Source of the DNA: Anaspis maculata
Taxonomy: Eukaryota; Arthropoda; Insecta; Coleoptera; Scraptiidae
Assembly: GCA_949128115.1 (NCBI GenBank)
Contig: OX421963.1
Span: forward strand, 2,604,001 to 2,668,000
Reading direction: 5' to 3'
DNA length: 64,000 bases
Of this stretch, positions 1 to 10,956 are shown one piece after another. Made by a program: the position numbers and the translations under genes. The notes under the pieces were generated by a model. It was not told the origin of the DNA and did no database searches. It saw only the letters and a program-made list of their open reading frames with translations. The stretch's first letter is position 1. Every line of letters begins with the position of its first letter.

Positions 1-232
1 GCCGCCATATTGAACTTTTGCATTTTTCAACCGATACGATTGAGATTTTGAACATATACTTAGTCAAGATGGACAATTAAAGTGCATTTTCGAACTCGAC
101 ATTCTGGCAGTTCAAAGCGCCGTATTCAATTCTTGCTTTTTTCAACCGATTACATCGGGTTTTCCAACCTATACTTGGTTCAGATGAACAACTGGAACGT
201 AACTGTCAAATTTTGAATTTTGCACATTCTTT
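1..232. repeat. Diverged tandem duplication, about 116-bp unit
   Basis: Two successive diverged copies of a unit of about 116 bp. Each has the order GCCGCCATATTGAA-like start, CATTTTTCAACCGAT, then a block resembling AACATATACTTAGTCAAGATGGACAA. The second copy starts near position 117. The left copy may continue outside the window. No coding signal is seen. Confidence 0.55.
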
Positions 233-881
233 CATATTATCTCAATTTTTCCTATAGATACATATTTAAAAAGACCCCTGAATAATACAAATACACGGTT
301 CTTTTTTGCTTTCCACTACACAGTGTCCTTCACGGCATAACCTTTTCCACGGTTCAGGTTTTCATAACACACATCGTTGCTTTCATTCTCAAAATTGTGT
401 ACTCCATCATATGTTCCCAGTATATTTGGTAGTTAGTTACCTTCAACAAAAGTAGATATACATATTAATAAACATAATAATGATGTATCGATTTTTCCCG
501 ACAGCTCTTCACTGACCAGACACCACCCACTGACATGCGTTCCGTTCACAATAGAACCCTACAAGTCGAAGCAGAAATTTCAAAGCACGCGAAAAACAAA
601 CATCTTTTCGATTTCATGTTACTAATACACAGTCAGTTGCTTACGCCTTTTGGAAAACTTCATCTGACCAAAACACTATCGACGGACATGCAAAAAATTA
701 CTAAACTTGTTAAGGGAACACCTGACATCTGCCTAAAACAACCGAAAATCAACATCATGTATACAATCCCCTTTCCACTTGTCCGGTGTCAGTGGAACAA
801 ATTCCCTGGCTACTTTTCAACCATAGCTGTCACCCAGGCGACGGCTTGCCGGCGCCGGTGACAGCTAGTCAATCGTTACTA
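233..881. other. Intergenic DNA, no supported gene
   Basis: AT-rich DNA between the terminal repeat and the upstream block of gene A. A frame of about 108 codons is open at 535-861 (+), but it shows no recognisable domain, no paralogue in the window and no clear splice or start context, so it is not called as a gene. Confidence 0.5.
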
Positions 882-1012
882 ATGCATGCCGCTTCTAACG
901 GCCATCTTGTGGCGGGAAGAAATAGTTTGATCGCGAATACCGGTTCCGATCCCACTTCCCAGGAAAAAGTACTGATCGGCGTATTTTCATTTGACACTGA
1001 TTCATTTTTCAG
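882..1012 (+). promoter_or_regulatory. Conserved upstream block and 3' splice site of gene A
   Basis: The stretch at about 883-945 (core CATGCCGCTT...CGGCCATCTTGTGGCGG...GCGAATA) closely matches 15,793-15,850 upstream of paralogue B. A second block at 979-1,012, ending in the pyrimidine-rich acceptor TTCATTTTTCAG, matches 19,112-19,149 next to gene B. The two blocks are adjacent here but 3.3 kb apart at B. The likeliest reading is a shared promoter or 5' untranslated exon followed by a short intron ending at 1,012. The block contains a GGCCATCTTG word, the reverse complement of a YY1/Pho-like core. No TATA box was identified. Confidence 0.5.
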
Positions 1013-1023
1013 CCGCATCTGCG

Positions 1024-2067
1024 ATGGTTCAAAGCCTGACGAATTCTGCACACACCTGTTGTGCCAGAGCATTATGGAACAAATTCGTGAATGAAATGGA
1101 TGGAAGGACCTTACAGGACTGGATCTGGAGGCCATGTGGCGCAGCCGACACTCCGGTAGTCAAAAGGCTTTTTCGACGAGTCGAAGCTTTGGATCTGCCT
1201 GAAAGTTTGAAATCGAAACTGAGATGGTTCGTTTTGGAAATCGGAAAAAGAAAAAAGGAAACGCTTCGCAGGAGACGAAGGATGATGGAGAGCGGAACTG
1301 CATCGGTTACAACTCCGCAAGAATTTCGATCGTTCATCATCGATCCCGCAGCTCCGGCAGCGAAGCTACGGACACTGCCGCTGGAAAAACATATTCCAGA
1401 ATGGAGCGAACGGGTTCTCGTGATGAAATTCTTCTATGTTTTGATTGTGGCGAATACGTATGACGATGCGGCAGCCGATTTGAAACGTCTTTGGACAAAC
1501 GAGTTGCTGCCCCTCCAATCGACTTTCCTGGATCATTTCGCAGACATTTGGACGTGCTTGGTAGAAGGCAGAGGGATGGATTTAACCAGAGCGTGTACCG
1601 GAGAGGAACGTGATCTGATCTTTTCAGCTAGAAATTACATGAATACATATGGCGAACACGGCAACTGTATGGTACCATGGTTCTTGTTTGAAGTGTTGAA
1701 CGACGAGCAGAGGAGCAAGATCCTCAAACTTGGACGGACGGATCTCATGGATTCTTGGGCCTTCAGGCGATTCTTCCGGAACATTTTCTGTCACTGGCCT
1801 TGGCAAGACAAAGCGTTCGAGTATTTCCGCAAACAAGAAACGTTAAGTAACGGACTTAGGCGTGTTTTAATCTGGCTTCTGGACCACGAATATCAAAAAC
1901 ATAAGGAAGAGGCGGTGCTGATGAAGACAGGAATAATACCGCCAAATGGTTCATTCTATGCAAAAGTGAAACTATTTGATGAGCGTCTTCGTTCGCGGTG
2001 CAAGAGAAGGAAATTGGATTTATTGTTGAGTAGAAAAGAGGAAATACATTATATGTTGAATAAATAG
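1024..2067 (+). CDS. Gene A: lineage-specific protein, paralogue of gene B
   Basis: The frame encodes 347 residues from the ATG at 1,024. I prefer this start to the upstream in-frame ATG at 991 because a 3' splice site ends at 1,012 and gene B has the same acceptor, 5' leader (CCGCAT..GC) and start (MV.QSL). I do not recognise the family. The protein is charged and helical in look, with many Trp residues and no signal peptide or membrane segment. Blocks shared with gene B are EALDLPE.LKS.L.W at about residues 55-70, LPLQSTFLD.FA.IW at about 158-173, PWFLFEVLND.QRSKIL near 212-228 and HWPWQD.AFEYF near 258-270. Overall identity to B is roughly 55-60% by eye. The C-terminus is basic (CKRRKLDLLLSRKE). 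AATAAA overlaps the stop codon. Function is unknown; the intact frame and protein-level conservation argue for a real gene. Confidence 0.72.
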   Translation: MVQSLTNSAHTCCARALWNKFVNEMDGRTLQDWIWRPCGAADTPVVKRLFRRVEALDLPESLKSKLRWFVLEIGKRKKETLRRRRRMMESGTASVTTPQEFRSFIIDPAAPAAKLRTLPLEKHIPEWSERVLVMKFFYVLIVANTYDDAAADLKRLWTNELLPLQSTFLDHFADIWTCLVEGRGMDLTRACTGEERDLIFSARNYMNTYGEHGNCMVPWFLFEVLNDEQRSKILKLGRTDLMDSWAFRRFFRNIFCHWPWQDKAFEYFRKQETLSNGLRRVLIWLLDHEYQKHKEEAVLMKTGIIPPNGSFYAKVKLFDERLRSRCKRRKLDLLLSRKEEIHYMLNK

Positions 2068-2084
2068 ATGTAGCAGTTCAAGCA

Positions 2085-2560
2085 ATAGGTAGGTTCTACC
2101 TTACAAAAGGTCGCGTAGAGTCAAAAATTTGCAATCTGGTACAGTTTTGCGTCCTAATTAACATACTGAGTTTTCAGATTCAGCAAGCCGCCGCTCGGTC
2201 CTCCACATCGGAAAGTTGGTGCCGAAGGACCCAAAATAACCACTTTTTACCAATTCACTGTTCACTGCCGGCCCACGTACCACAGTGAAACCATAATTAT
2301 GACTCCAGTGAAACCCTTGATAGCATTTACTGCCACGCCAGTGCCATTCTACGAGGTTGAAAACAAATAATTTCTTCAGCAAGCGTCTGGTTTTTCTTGA
2401 TTTTGAAAATATTTCTTTCTCATGCGGAAATATGACAAACTGAATTAACTCAAGTTGATTTCGGTCAGCTTCTCCCTTCTTGAGCTCGTTTTGGTCTCGC
2501 ATGGTGCGATTCTCTAAAAAATTACATTCCATAAACGCTCGCTGTTACGTTGTTATTATT
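2085..2560 (-). repeat. Inverted repeat with conserved peptide, copy 1
   Basis: Read on the minus strand, this stretch matches 5,446-5,770 read on the plus strand. Both encode NELK..EADRNQLE, in the present copy as NELKKGEADRNQLE, so the repeat was probably once coding. After that word the copy at 5,4xx has GTAGGT, a possible splice donor. Downstream parts also match (GAGCGGCGGCTTG...TATGTTAAT.AGGAC). It is probably a dispersed transposon or duplicated gene fragment; the family is not recognised. Confidence 0.5.
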
Positions 2561-2590
2561 ACCTAGACAACAGCCAATGGCAGGCCGGAT

Positions 2591-2622
2591 TTTTTACACA
2601 ACAGAGCGTCTATAGAATGTTA
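2591..2622 (+). repeat. Left flank of the fold-back insertion
   Basis: TTTTTACACAACAGAGCGTC...GAATGTTA matches 8,393-8,432, which continues directly into TTTTTTACAGAATAGCACT. In the present copy the continuation is found only after the 2.2-kb fold-back, at 4,869-4,891. The same word also occurs reversed at about 2,500-2,545, so it is part of a dispersed repeat. Confidence 0.6.
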
Positions 2623-4868
2623 TAGTCAGGTACCATAGGTTCAAAAAACTGATCTCGTGGGCTCCTTCGTGAAAGGGACAAGAGACCTTTTATTTCTTAT
2701 AGTCCTATATGTGGAGATACCAAAATGTTTTGGTGCCACTTTCAAAATGGCGGCATTTCAAAATTTCGGCCATTTGTTTCCGGTGACATTTATCCGGACC
2801 TAACTTGCTTCATTCTCACCCTATTTGAATTTTTTTTTCCGGAAATACGTGAATTCATATTTTCTATCCGCTGCTGTCATCGGTTGTCATTTATATCAAT
2901 TTGTTTGACCGAAATTAGGAAAAAACTGAAAATTATGATGACTTTAGGTCCTATAGGTTTCTTGACTGCTTCTCAACCTAATTCAAGTTGTATTGACCCT
3001 AACAGCATCTGCAATAAATGGGGTTCACTAAAAACTCAGCTGGCTGGAAAAATAATGGCCATAAGTGATACAGTAGGGAAAAAAAAACGATATTCACGAA
3101 AAATTGTAAAATTAAGAAGGAAAGTGCCGTGTGTTTTTTTTAGGGAGTAGGTATACGTGTGATTCTTTAGCTACTACTTCTATGGCCTCTGTAGACACCG
3201 AAATGCTCTGGTACCAATTTCAAAATTGCGTCGTTCCAAAATGGCGACCATTTGATTTTGGCAACACGGATTCACACTCAACTTACGCCCATTTTCGCTC
3301 GACTCAAACCGATTTCCATGATTTTTCTTTTGATCAGGTATGGATTGATGTTCTCTATTTGCTATTGTCCAAAATTTGCATGTGTGCCAAATAGTTTTTC
3401 CAGAAAGTGAAAAAAACTAGAAAATCTCAACGATCCCTACTGCCTCAGGTGCTGTGTGCTTCCCCGTGAGAGGCATGCCTGGCAAATATTTTTTTATTAT
3501 TTTCATAATGTATGAAGTTACCGAAATGTTTAAGTGCCACTTTCAAAATGGCAGCGTACCGATTTGGCGGCCACCTGGATTTTAATAATGCAAAAATTCC
3601 AACTCGGTAATCAAAAGAGTTATAGTGTTAAAAGTCACAAAGTAGATTAACAATTCAATGCTTGTCAAAATTAAACGAACCGCATCTCCATTTCTTGTGT
3701 CGTTCCTGAATAATCCACTGATTTATTGAAAAATGTCAATTTTTATGCTACTGACCACTAATATCAGAATTTTTCAGGAACGGCTCAAGATATGGAGATG
3801 CGATTTGTTTGATCTTAACAAGCATTTATTGTGAATCTACCTTGTGACTTTCATCACTATAACTCTTTTGGTTACCGAGTTGGAAGTTTTGCATTATTGA
3901 ACACTTTACCAAAATCCAGGTGGCCGCCAAATCGGTACGCTGGCATTTTGAAAGTGGCACCAAAGCATTTCGGTAACTTCATACATATGAGAATAATACA
4001 AAAATATTTGCCAGGCATGCCTCTCACGGGGAAGCACACAGCACCTGAGGCAATAGGAATCGTAAAAATCACTGATTTTCTAGTTTTTTTTCTTTTTTTG
4101 GAAAAACTATTTGGCACAAATGCAAATTTCGGACAAAAGCATATAGAGAACATCCATCTCTACCTGACCAAAAGAAAAAATCAATGAAATCGGTTTGAGT
4201 CGAGCGAAAATAGGCGTAAGTTGAGTGTGAATCCATGTTACCAAAATCAAATGGTCGCCATTTTGGAACGACGCCATTTTGAAATAGTTACCAGAGCATT
4301 TCGGTGTCTTCAGAGGCCAGAGAAGTAGTAACTGAAAAATAACACGTATACCTGCTTCCTGAAAAAACACACGGCACTTTCCTTCTTAATTTCACCATTT
4401 TTCGTGAATATCGCTCTTTTTTTACCTACTGTATCACTTGTGGCCAATATTGTTCCACCAAGCTGCGTTTTCAGTTAACTTCATTCATTGTAGATGCTGT
4501 TAGGATCAATACAACTTGAATTAGGTTGAGAAACAGTCGAGAAACCTATAGGACTAAAAGTCATCATAATTTTCAGTTTTTTTCTAATTGCGGTCAAACA
4601 GATTGATATAAATGATAACCAATGATAGCAGCGGATAGAGAATATGGATTCACGTATTTCTAAAAAGAAAATTCAAATCGGGTGAGGATGAAGCAAGTTA
4701 GGTTCGAATAAATGTCACCGGAAACAAACGGCCGCCATTTTGAAATGACGCCATTTTGAAAGTGGCACCAAAACATTTCGGTATCTCCACATATAGGACT
4801 ATAAGAAATTTAAGGTCTTTTGCCCCCTTCACGAAGGAGCCCACGGAATACCGGATGACCCCTGACTA
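2623..4868. mobile_element. 2.2-kb fold-back element with TTA duplication
   Basis: Two inverted arms of about 1.08 kb (2,623 to about 3,714 and about 3,772 to 4,868) surround a spacer of about 60 bp. The ends are TAGTCAGG and CCTGACTA, flanked by TTA at 2,620-2,622 and 4,869-4,871. A paralogous uninterrupted site at 8,425-8,440 has a single TTA, so the 2,246-bp unit is an insertion. A 3-bp TTA duplication is typical of PIF/Harbinger; a TA duplication (mariner type) cannot be excluded. The arms are diverged by substitutions and small indels, which argues against an assembly artefact. No transposase is present. Short open frames in the arms are mirror images of each other. The arms repeat AAAATGGCGGC words. 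Confidence 0.8.
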
Positions 4869-4891
4869 TTATTTTTTTACAGAATCGCACT

Positions 4892-5445
4892 TATAATTTT
4901 CTCAACAGCATTTGTTGACAAGGTGCATTGCAAGAAGTGTAATATTGTCAACACCAAATTCATCGGGTTATTATTAATTGTCGCCATCATCCAGGAATTT
5001 CAATTTCAACAAAAACAGATGGCTTGTACTGTTCTCTGCTTATACAGTATGGATCGAATCTCCAAGTGCCTGAACACCCAAACACCTTAAAATAGCCGTA
5101 ACCAACACTAAGAAAACGAAAACAATGAGTGACAGACAAACCAGTTCAGGTTAGGTACTTATTGCTCTAATTTTTGTAGTGTTGGTTACGACTATTTTCA
5201 GGTGTTTAGATTCGGTTTTGCCGATTTTCGCGCGCTCTGCAAAAAAATATTTTGGTACCTTACGTGCCTTTCGAGATTCCGATAGCATACTGTATAAACA
5301 GAAAACAGTCCACGCTATCAATTTCCGTTGAAATTTAAGTTCCTGATCGATGGCAATAATGAAAACACGGCTGTTGAATTTGGTGTTGGCAATTAAACAT
5401 TTCTTGTAGTGCACCTAGTCAACAAATGCTGTTAGAAAATTTCGA
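4892..5445. mobile_element. 550-bp fold-back element
   Basis: Arms of about 225-290 bp are inverted around 5,130. The outer ends read AATTTTCTCAACAGCATTTG on the left and, reverse-complemented, AATTTTCTAACAGCATTTG on the right. Inner landmarks are CAACACCAAATTCA, TATACAGTATG and GTAACCAACACTA in both arms. It lies between two parts of the repeat that flanks the larger fold-back, so it is probably a second insertion into the same host repeat. No gene is present. Confidence 0.65.
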
Positions 5446-5770
5446 GGCCAGAATGAGCTCAAGAACGAAGAAGCTGATCGAAATCAACTTGAGGTAGGTC
5501 ATTTTGCCATATTTCCGCATGAGAAAAAAAATCTTCTTGAAATCAAGAAAAACTAGACTTTGCCAAGGGAATTATTTGTTTTTAATCGCAAAGATTGGTG
5601 AAAAATGTATCTTTTCGGGTCTTCCGCCACCACCTTTCCAAGGTGGAAGAGCGAGCGGCGGCTTGTCGAATTCGGAAACTTGGTATGTTAATCAGGACAC
5701 AAAATTGAACCAGACTGTAAATTTTCGACTCTCCGCGACCTTCTGCAAAGTTAACCCTATTTTAATGTAT
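5446..5770 (+). repeat. Inverted repeat with conserved peptide, copy 2
   Basis: This is the partner of 2,085-2,560. The frame NELKNEEADRNQLE at about 5,452-5,493 is followed directly by GTAGGT, then by non-coding-looking DNA and the conserved block AGCGGCGGCTTG...GGTATGTTAATCAGGAC. A long frame over 5,504-5,809 is out of register with the conserved peptide and is not called. Confidence 0.5.
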
Positions 5771-5810
5771 CGGTGGACTGTACTAGACCAAATAGTGAGA
5801 AACAAATAAA

Positions 5811-7429
5811 TTAAGAAGAAAATCAATTTAACAAGTCTTTAGTTGGAATCCAGGTTGAACTTATGATGATACTGTCCTATGGAAACCGCAGGTTTAATCA
5901 CACTGTAGCAGGTTTAGATGATTAGTTACAGGACCTCCTGCATAGTCCATACTATGTCTTTCCACTTCGGAAAAAATAGTAGGTAGAGGGTTGAAATTTT
6001 GTACACACGTTTCACTGATGGTCATAATTGACCTATAAAAAGTCCCCTGGAATCCGAGCTTAGGAACCCAATGTCCATCAAGTCTTGAAAACTTGTTTTT
6101 TCAGCGAAGAAGTCCTTGTCTTGACTCAAGATTATTCTTTTTGCAATGTAATGACGATTTCATATGACCATTTCAACAATAGCCATATACGATTTCATTA
6201 TTTGCATAGGATGCGAATTCAAGATGGCGGCCAAAAAGAAAAAACAGTTGACTATCTTTTGTCATTAAGTCAATTGACAATTATTGTCATTTTGTCTTTC
6301 GTCATCTTTAGACATTAAATATGATGATCACATTTCATTTCTCACACGATTCTCAATTGAAAACTAAAATTACACTTCAGTATCGTTCAGTATCTCAAAA
6401 AATCATTGATGTATTAACAAAACAAGGATTTGGTGAATTTCCCACTTTTTTCAGGGAATTTCAAAAAACGTTGAAAATATTTCAGGATTGTTTGCAGCAC
6501 CTTCAACAGCATAAAATTTGGATTTATATTCGGAGATTTTTATAGCTTCAGCTCTTATGGTTCCTGAGATAGGAGTACCTATTTATTTATTTATTTTCTT
6601 TACCTGCAGGTTATGAATTCGACTGTTTTACTCCCTTGAAACATAATAAAAGCAACATTTTTTTTTCCATCTCAGAGGTCAAAAGAGCTGGATATATGAA
6701 AATTACCATATATATTCGCAATTTCATGCTTCTGATGGTGCTTTAAGGCTAAAGGGGACTGAAATTGAGTACCAAGTGTGCGACAGAGAGAAAATACATG
6801 AAAAGTAATAAAATGTTTTTGGGAAAACCATTAGTCCAATTTTAGATCTGAAAGAAGGGTTATACTGAGATTTCAATTCTATTTGATGCACTAGTCAAAA
6901 AAAAAATCCAAAAATTTTTTTTAATTTTTTTTTTCAATTTCACACATTAATTCTAATTTTTTCAAAAATCGCAGGTAGTCATTTTGAAGTACTGAGAATA
7001 TCAAACATGACTCCGTTTTTAGAATTTTTGTAGAATAAATAGTGCCCTCCGAAACACATTTTGAAAATCTCTCTTTGATATTTGCCGCCCGCTGCAGCTG
7101 TTCTCCGCGATGAGTCATTCACGATAAAGGTAGTGATCACTTTCTGCACACATGGTGTTATGATGTTTTCTGAGAAATAGGCGATGTAAATAGAGCAGTA
7201 GTAAAGATTTGTGACATCGTGGTATTACGCCGATATATTTCGTTGCTACGATTTCTGAAATTGTAATATTTTTTTCAAGTTGATCATTTATCTCACGAGA
7301 TCACACTATCTAGATCTAGAATCTACTGATACTCCAAGATACCTATATCCAATTATAAAGGGACAAACATTGTAAAATCATATTGCAATTGCAAAACAAT
7401 AGACTGCAAGTGCACAAATGTATTTAAAA
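5811..7429. other. AT-rich intergenic DNA, no gene seen
   Basis: Homopolymer-rich DNA. Short frames at 6,085-6,545 lack any recognisable motif. One CAAGATGGCGGCC word lies at 6,221. Nothing else is supportable. Confidence 0.5.
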
Positions 7430-7735
7430 CTATACAGGGTGGTGAAAATTTTGATGCTCACCATTGGTATTTTGGAAACGGTGAGAGATACGATGTCGGT
7501 TGAATTAGAAAAAAGTTGCATTTTTGTGGCGATTGAGAATCTGAAAAGAAACTTTGAATATTTTGATTGGTTCACGATTTATCACGAAAAAACTGAAAAT
7601 TTTGATTCCAGAAATTATTTTTCATCTTTCCAACAATTCAAGCTATTTCAATCAAACTTGGTAGTTTTATGTTTTTGATCACTTCGAGTCGATCAACGTT
7701 GACAGAAATTTTCCAGGCCGTCTAGATGTCTAGAT
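7430..7735 (+). repeat. Dispersed repeat, copy 1 (CAGGGTGGTGAAAATTTT)
   Basis: This segment is the inverted counterpart of about 12,690-12,985. Shared landmarks are CAGGGTGGTGAAAATTTTGA, CACCATTGGTAT, TGTGGCGATTGA, TTTATCACGAAAAAACT and a terminal CTAGA-rich end. Identity is roughly 85% by eye. It is non-autonomous transposon debris and no protein function is assigned. Confidence 0.6.
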
Positions 7736-8392
7736 GAGAGCAAAAGAAGATTTCTCTTGGTTTATCTGCAAAAACCGTGAAACAAATTGTATAATAGAAG
7801 ATCCGTCATTGCTATGTTTGGTATTCTTTGGTAGTGCAGAAGGCGGAATGATAATCACACAAGCAAGATAAGAAAAATGGTCGTAAGACAAAATGGAAGT
7901 TCAACATTCATTTGATACATAATTTATTTATTTGATTGTTTCGTTAATGGACAATTTGTTATAATTTAATGAGGTACTGTGGTAATAAAAATATAGAATG
8001 AAAATGCAATGATTTTGAATTTTTCGGGACTGATTTGGGTTAATAGCAAGTTAATAGCTTAAATAGTCTCCTTGGGTAAAATAATGACGATTTGAAATTT
8101 CGCGGGGTTTCAGGGCGCAGGGCTGCAACCTCGAAAAGAAAAAAAACTTGCAAACAAAAAATAGAACTCTCGGGATGACGTCATTGTGAGCATTCAAGGT
8201 CATTGTAGAAGCGACCGCGTTTTTGGCGCGAAAAAAAAAATTCAAACTTTAATCTTCATTTAAAGAATGGGGAAATTTTTAAAAATTTTTTTTTTTGGGC
8301 GGAAATTATTGTGGATGACGTTTTTAATGATTTTATGAGGTAATCGTCTCAAAATAAAATTCATGCAAGGACCCTATTGCCGACACGGACTT
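7736..8392. other. Intergenic DNA, no gene seen
   Basis: AT-rich sequence with poly-A and poly-T runs and no coding or repeat structure that I can support. Confidence 0.4.
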
Positions 8393-8480
8393 TTACATAA
8401 CAAAGCGTTTATGGAATGTTATTTTTTACAGAATAGCACTATTCTTTTCTTCTATCTTGAACGGTAAGGCCGCTATGGGA
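8393..8480 (+). repeat. Paralogous empty site of the 2.2-kb fold-back
   Basis: TTTTACATAACAAAGCGTTT...GAATGTTATTTTTTACAGAA joins, without interruption, the two flanks of the fold-back at 2,623-4,868. The single TTA at 8,430-8,432 corresponds to the two TTA copies there. Confidence 0.7.
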
Positions 8481-8488
8481 TATTTACG

Positions 8489-8842
8489 CTAGGATCGACC
8501 ACTCTTTATCTTCCCATAGCTTCCAGTTACTGGGTTCAATGCCTGTTCTAAATTTTCATTGAAATCAAAGATTGAAATTGGCTGCTCCCAATGGGCGACA
8601 GACTGCTGAGATAAGGTTGTTGTACTTGCACCAGGGTGTACCGTTGGTGTATGGGTGAACTTTTTTTGAATTTTCGAATGTTTCAAGAATTTGATTTCAA
8701 CAAAAATCGACAGGGGTCTTATTTCTTGCGGACTATGAATAATGTATGATGATACCGGACGGGAACCGCTCACGCTTGCAGGTGGGCGGCACGCGGTGAA
8801 CTTCAAAGGGAAATATTCAAAATTGATTTCGGTCGATACTAT
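8489..8842 (-). other. Open frame, possible exon of unknown gene
   Basis: A minus-strand frame of about 105 codons (8,806 down to 8,489) has a less biased composition than its AT-rich surroundings and includes a His/Pro/Thr-rich part (THTPTVHPGASTT). A possible acceptor, TTTCCCTTTGAAG, lies just upstream on the minus strand. There is no recognised domain and no paralogue in the window, so this may be chance. Confidence 0.2.
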
Positions 8843-10161
8843 TGATGATATTTGAATTTTGAAAAAAGGTTATTATACAATATTTACCACAGAATAAAAT
8901 GACTACCTGGGATTTTCAAAAAAAAATTGAAAAATTTGAGAAAATCAAAAAAAATTTCCCAAAAAATACAAAAATCAAAATTTTTGGCTACAGCATCAAA
9001 TAATTATATATTCTAAAAATAATAACGTTTGAATTTTTGAAATCGGTCTATTGAGTGAATTTTGAGAATGTTAATAGTTTCCGCGCCATCTCGCGTCTCA
9101 GAAACACATTATTTTATCGTCCCCTTTAGCCTTAAGCACTGAGCAACGGTACACACAGATTCCAAATTGTCCTAGACAATCAGAAGTTATCCCAATTTGA
9201 AACAGGAGAAAATTTTCGGTGTGTCGTATTCAATGTTGCGTAGTTTATTTGTAAAAAAAAATCGGTTGTGTCACCCCAAAACTTCCCCGACGAGTAGCAA
9301 GGAACGGATGGAAATTTTATTATGAAATGAGATCCCTTCGGAAGGGAAATTAGAGAAAAAGATTGAGGAATTGAGATATTTTTTCCAATAAGGGATTCAA
9401 TTAGAGCTCCGCTCCATCATTTTTGAGTCTGTGTCTCGATATGCTAAGCCGGTGGATTTGAAAGCGGGAAACTCTCGGAAAACTTGAATTTCAAGAGAAA
9501 TTGCATGAAAATGTTCAAGAACCCATCACTCTCTATTACCAATTAACCAAACTGTTCACAATCACAAGCTAGAAAGTTAGAAATTTGCAGTTTTTCATTA
9601 AAAACGAAATTATGTAGAGAAAAAAAAAGCGAGTGAGGCCGTCAGACTCACTAGTAAGTGACTAAGTGAAGGGTGATTCATTTGAAGATACTTTTTCTAG
9701 TAGGCTTTTCATCACTGATCAAACTGTCGAACTGGCTATTCTTTGGCCCCCAGAAAAGGCGCAAAATCGACAGAGACCTCTAAACAACAGGTTAATTAGT
9801 GCACGCCATATAATTATACGCTATAGGTGTATGCTTGAGTGAGTTATGCGTTACGAAAACAAAGAAATTGAACTCGGAAGTAAGGCCGTGCGAAGGGTGA
9901 AGATATTTGCTCTGGCCGGTGGAGTACCACCTGAAATTAATTATTGAGTATTATGAGTTAGGTACCTACTTATTATCCATTGAATGGTGTGATGTACGTC
10001 ACTACTTCTTTCAAGTCGATTCGACGATTGAAAGGGGTTATTGAAGAGATGGCCGACTCATTCATCCCGACTCAGACAACGCCTGGAACTCCGCAGTGCA
10101 GCTGACCACAAGACTGGTATTGACCTGATTGACGTGACGCGAATGGACCAAACCGAAATGC
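8843..10161. other. AT-rich intergenic DNA, no gene seen
   Basis: Long A and T runs up to about 9,000, then mixed-composition DNA. No frame with recognisable protein signal and no terminal repeats were found. Confidence 0.45.
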
Positions 10162-10169
10162 CGCGAGAT

Positions 10170-10956
10170 TAAGGTGACCAACCGTCCTGATTTGGTAAGG
10201 AGTAAGGACAGGTTTAGATTTTTACATCTTCGTCCTGTTTTACGTTCATGTACTGATTTGTCCTGATTTTAAGCAAAAATACTGGTTAGTCCTGATTTCA
10301 AGCAAAATCCTAGTTTTTCTGATTTTAAATTTGCCGCGAAAATATCAAGCACTTAACCACCTCACTTTTTTCCACATCATCACCCTACCACTTTTTTTCC
10401 ACATACTTCCGTTCCTGTCCCTATTACACTTGACATTATAGGTCTGTTTCTTTGTCCTGCTCTAACTTACCTACCCCGGAGCAGACGTTGCCTAGCAACA
10501 ACCAATCGGACAACTCTATTTCCGGCTCTAAGCGCTCCAGAGTAAGTTAGAGCAGAGCAGTACAAAGGAGCAGACCTTATATTCGCAGATGGGTTCTACA
10601 ACCTACCAAAGAAATAGAAGGTTTAATTTTGTGTTCTTTCCATTAGGTATGGAATTTTATTTCTAATGATCACGCTTGAATTTCTTGTGTTATTAATAAA
10701 ATTGCCAGAAGGTCTATTTTAAAGAGAACATTTTTGTTCTCTTTTTAGACGGCGATTTTTTTCACTCCTTTTTCTCCCAGACACAGCCCAGGGTTTTTTC
10801 TTATTTCTCAGCAATAGTTGTATTTTTCATATTGGTAAAGTTTTTGGAAAATGGGGAATTTTGCTCCGCCCCCTAGATCCCCCTTTCCCTTTCGCGTGTT
10901 TTCTTTTTTTTTTTTTTAGTGTCCTGATTTTCATTTATTTGAAGTTGGTCACCTTA
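10170..10956. mobile_element. Non-autonomous hAT element, 8-bp TSD
   Basis: The 787-bp unit has perfect 13-bp TIRs, TAAGGTGACCAAC at 10,170-10,182 and GTTGGTCACCTTA at 10,944-10,956. It is flanked by the 8-bp duplication CGCGAGAT at 10,162-10,169 and 10,957-10,964. An 8-bp duplication is diagnostic for the hAT class in this size range. The interior carries several GTCCTGATTT words near both ends, which resemble subterminal transposase-binding repeats. No transposase frame remains. A nested palindrome sits at 10,437-10,581. Confidence 0.88.
10437..10581. mobile_element. Fold-back MITE nested in hAT element
   Basis: The outer ends TATAGGTCTG...CTGCTCTAACTTAC and GTAAGTTAGAGCAG...CAGACCTTATA are inverted around a GC-richer centre containing GTTGCCTAGCAAC. 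The unit is about 145 bp and lies inside the hAT-type element, so it inserted later or was carried along. Confidence 0.65.

Noticed and set aside
991..1023. Upstream ATG of gene A (and 19,128 for gene B) as true starts
   Set aside because: In both genes the codons before the second ATG cover the conserved acceptor and its pyrimidine tract, so they are probably intronic.
2725..4370. Several short frames in the 2.2-kb fold-back
   Set aside because: They are mirror images in the two arms, differ in length through small indels and show no domain.
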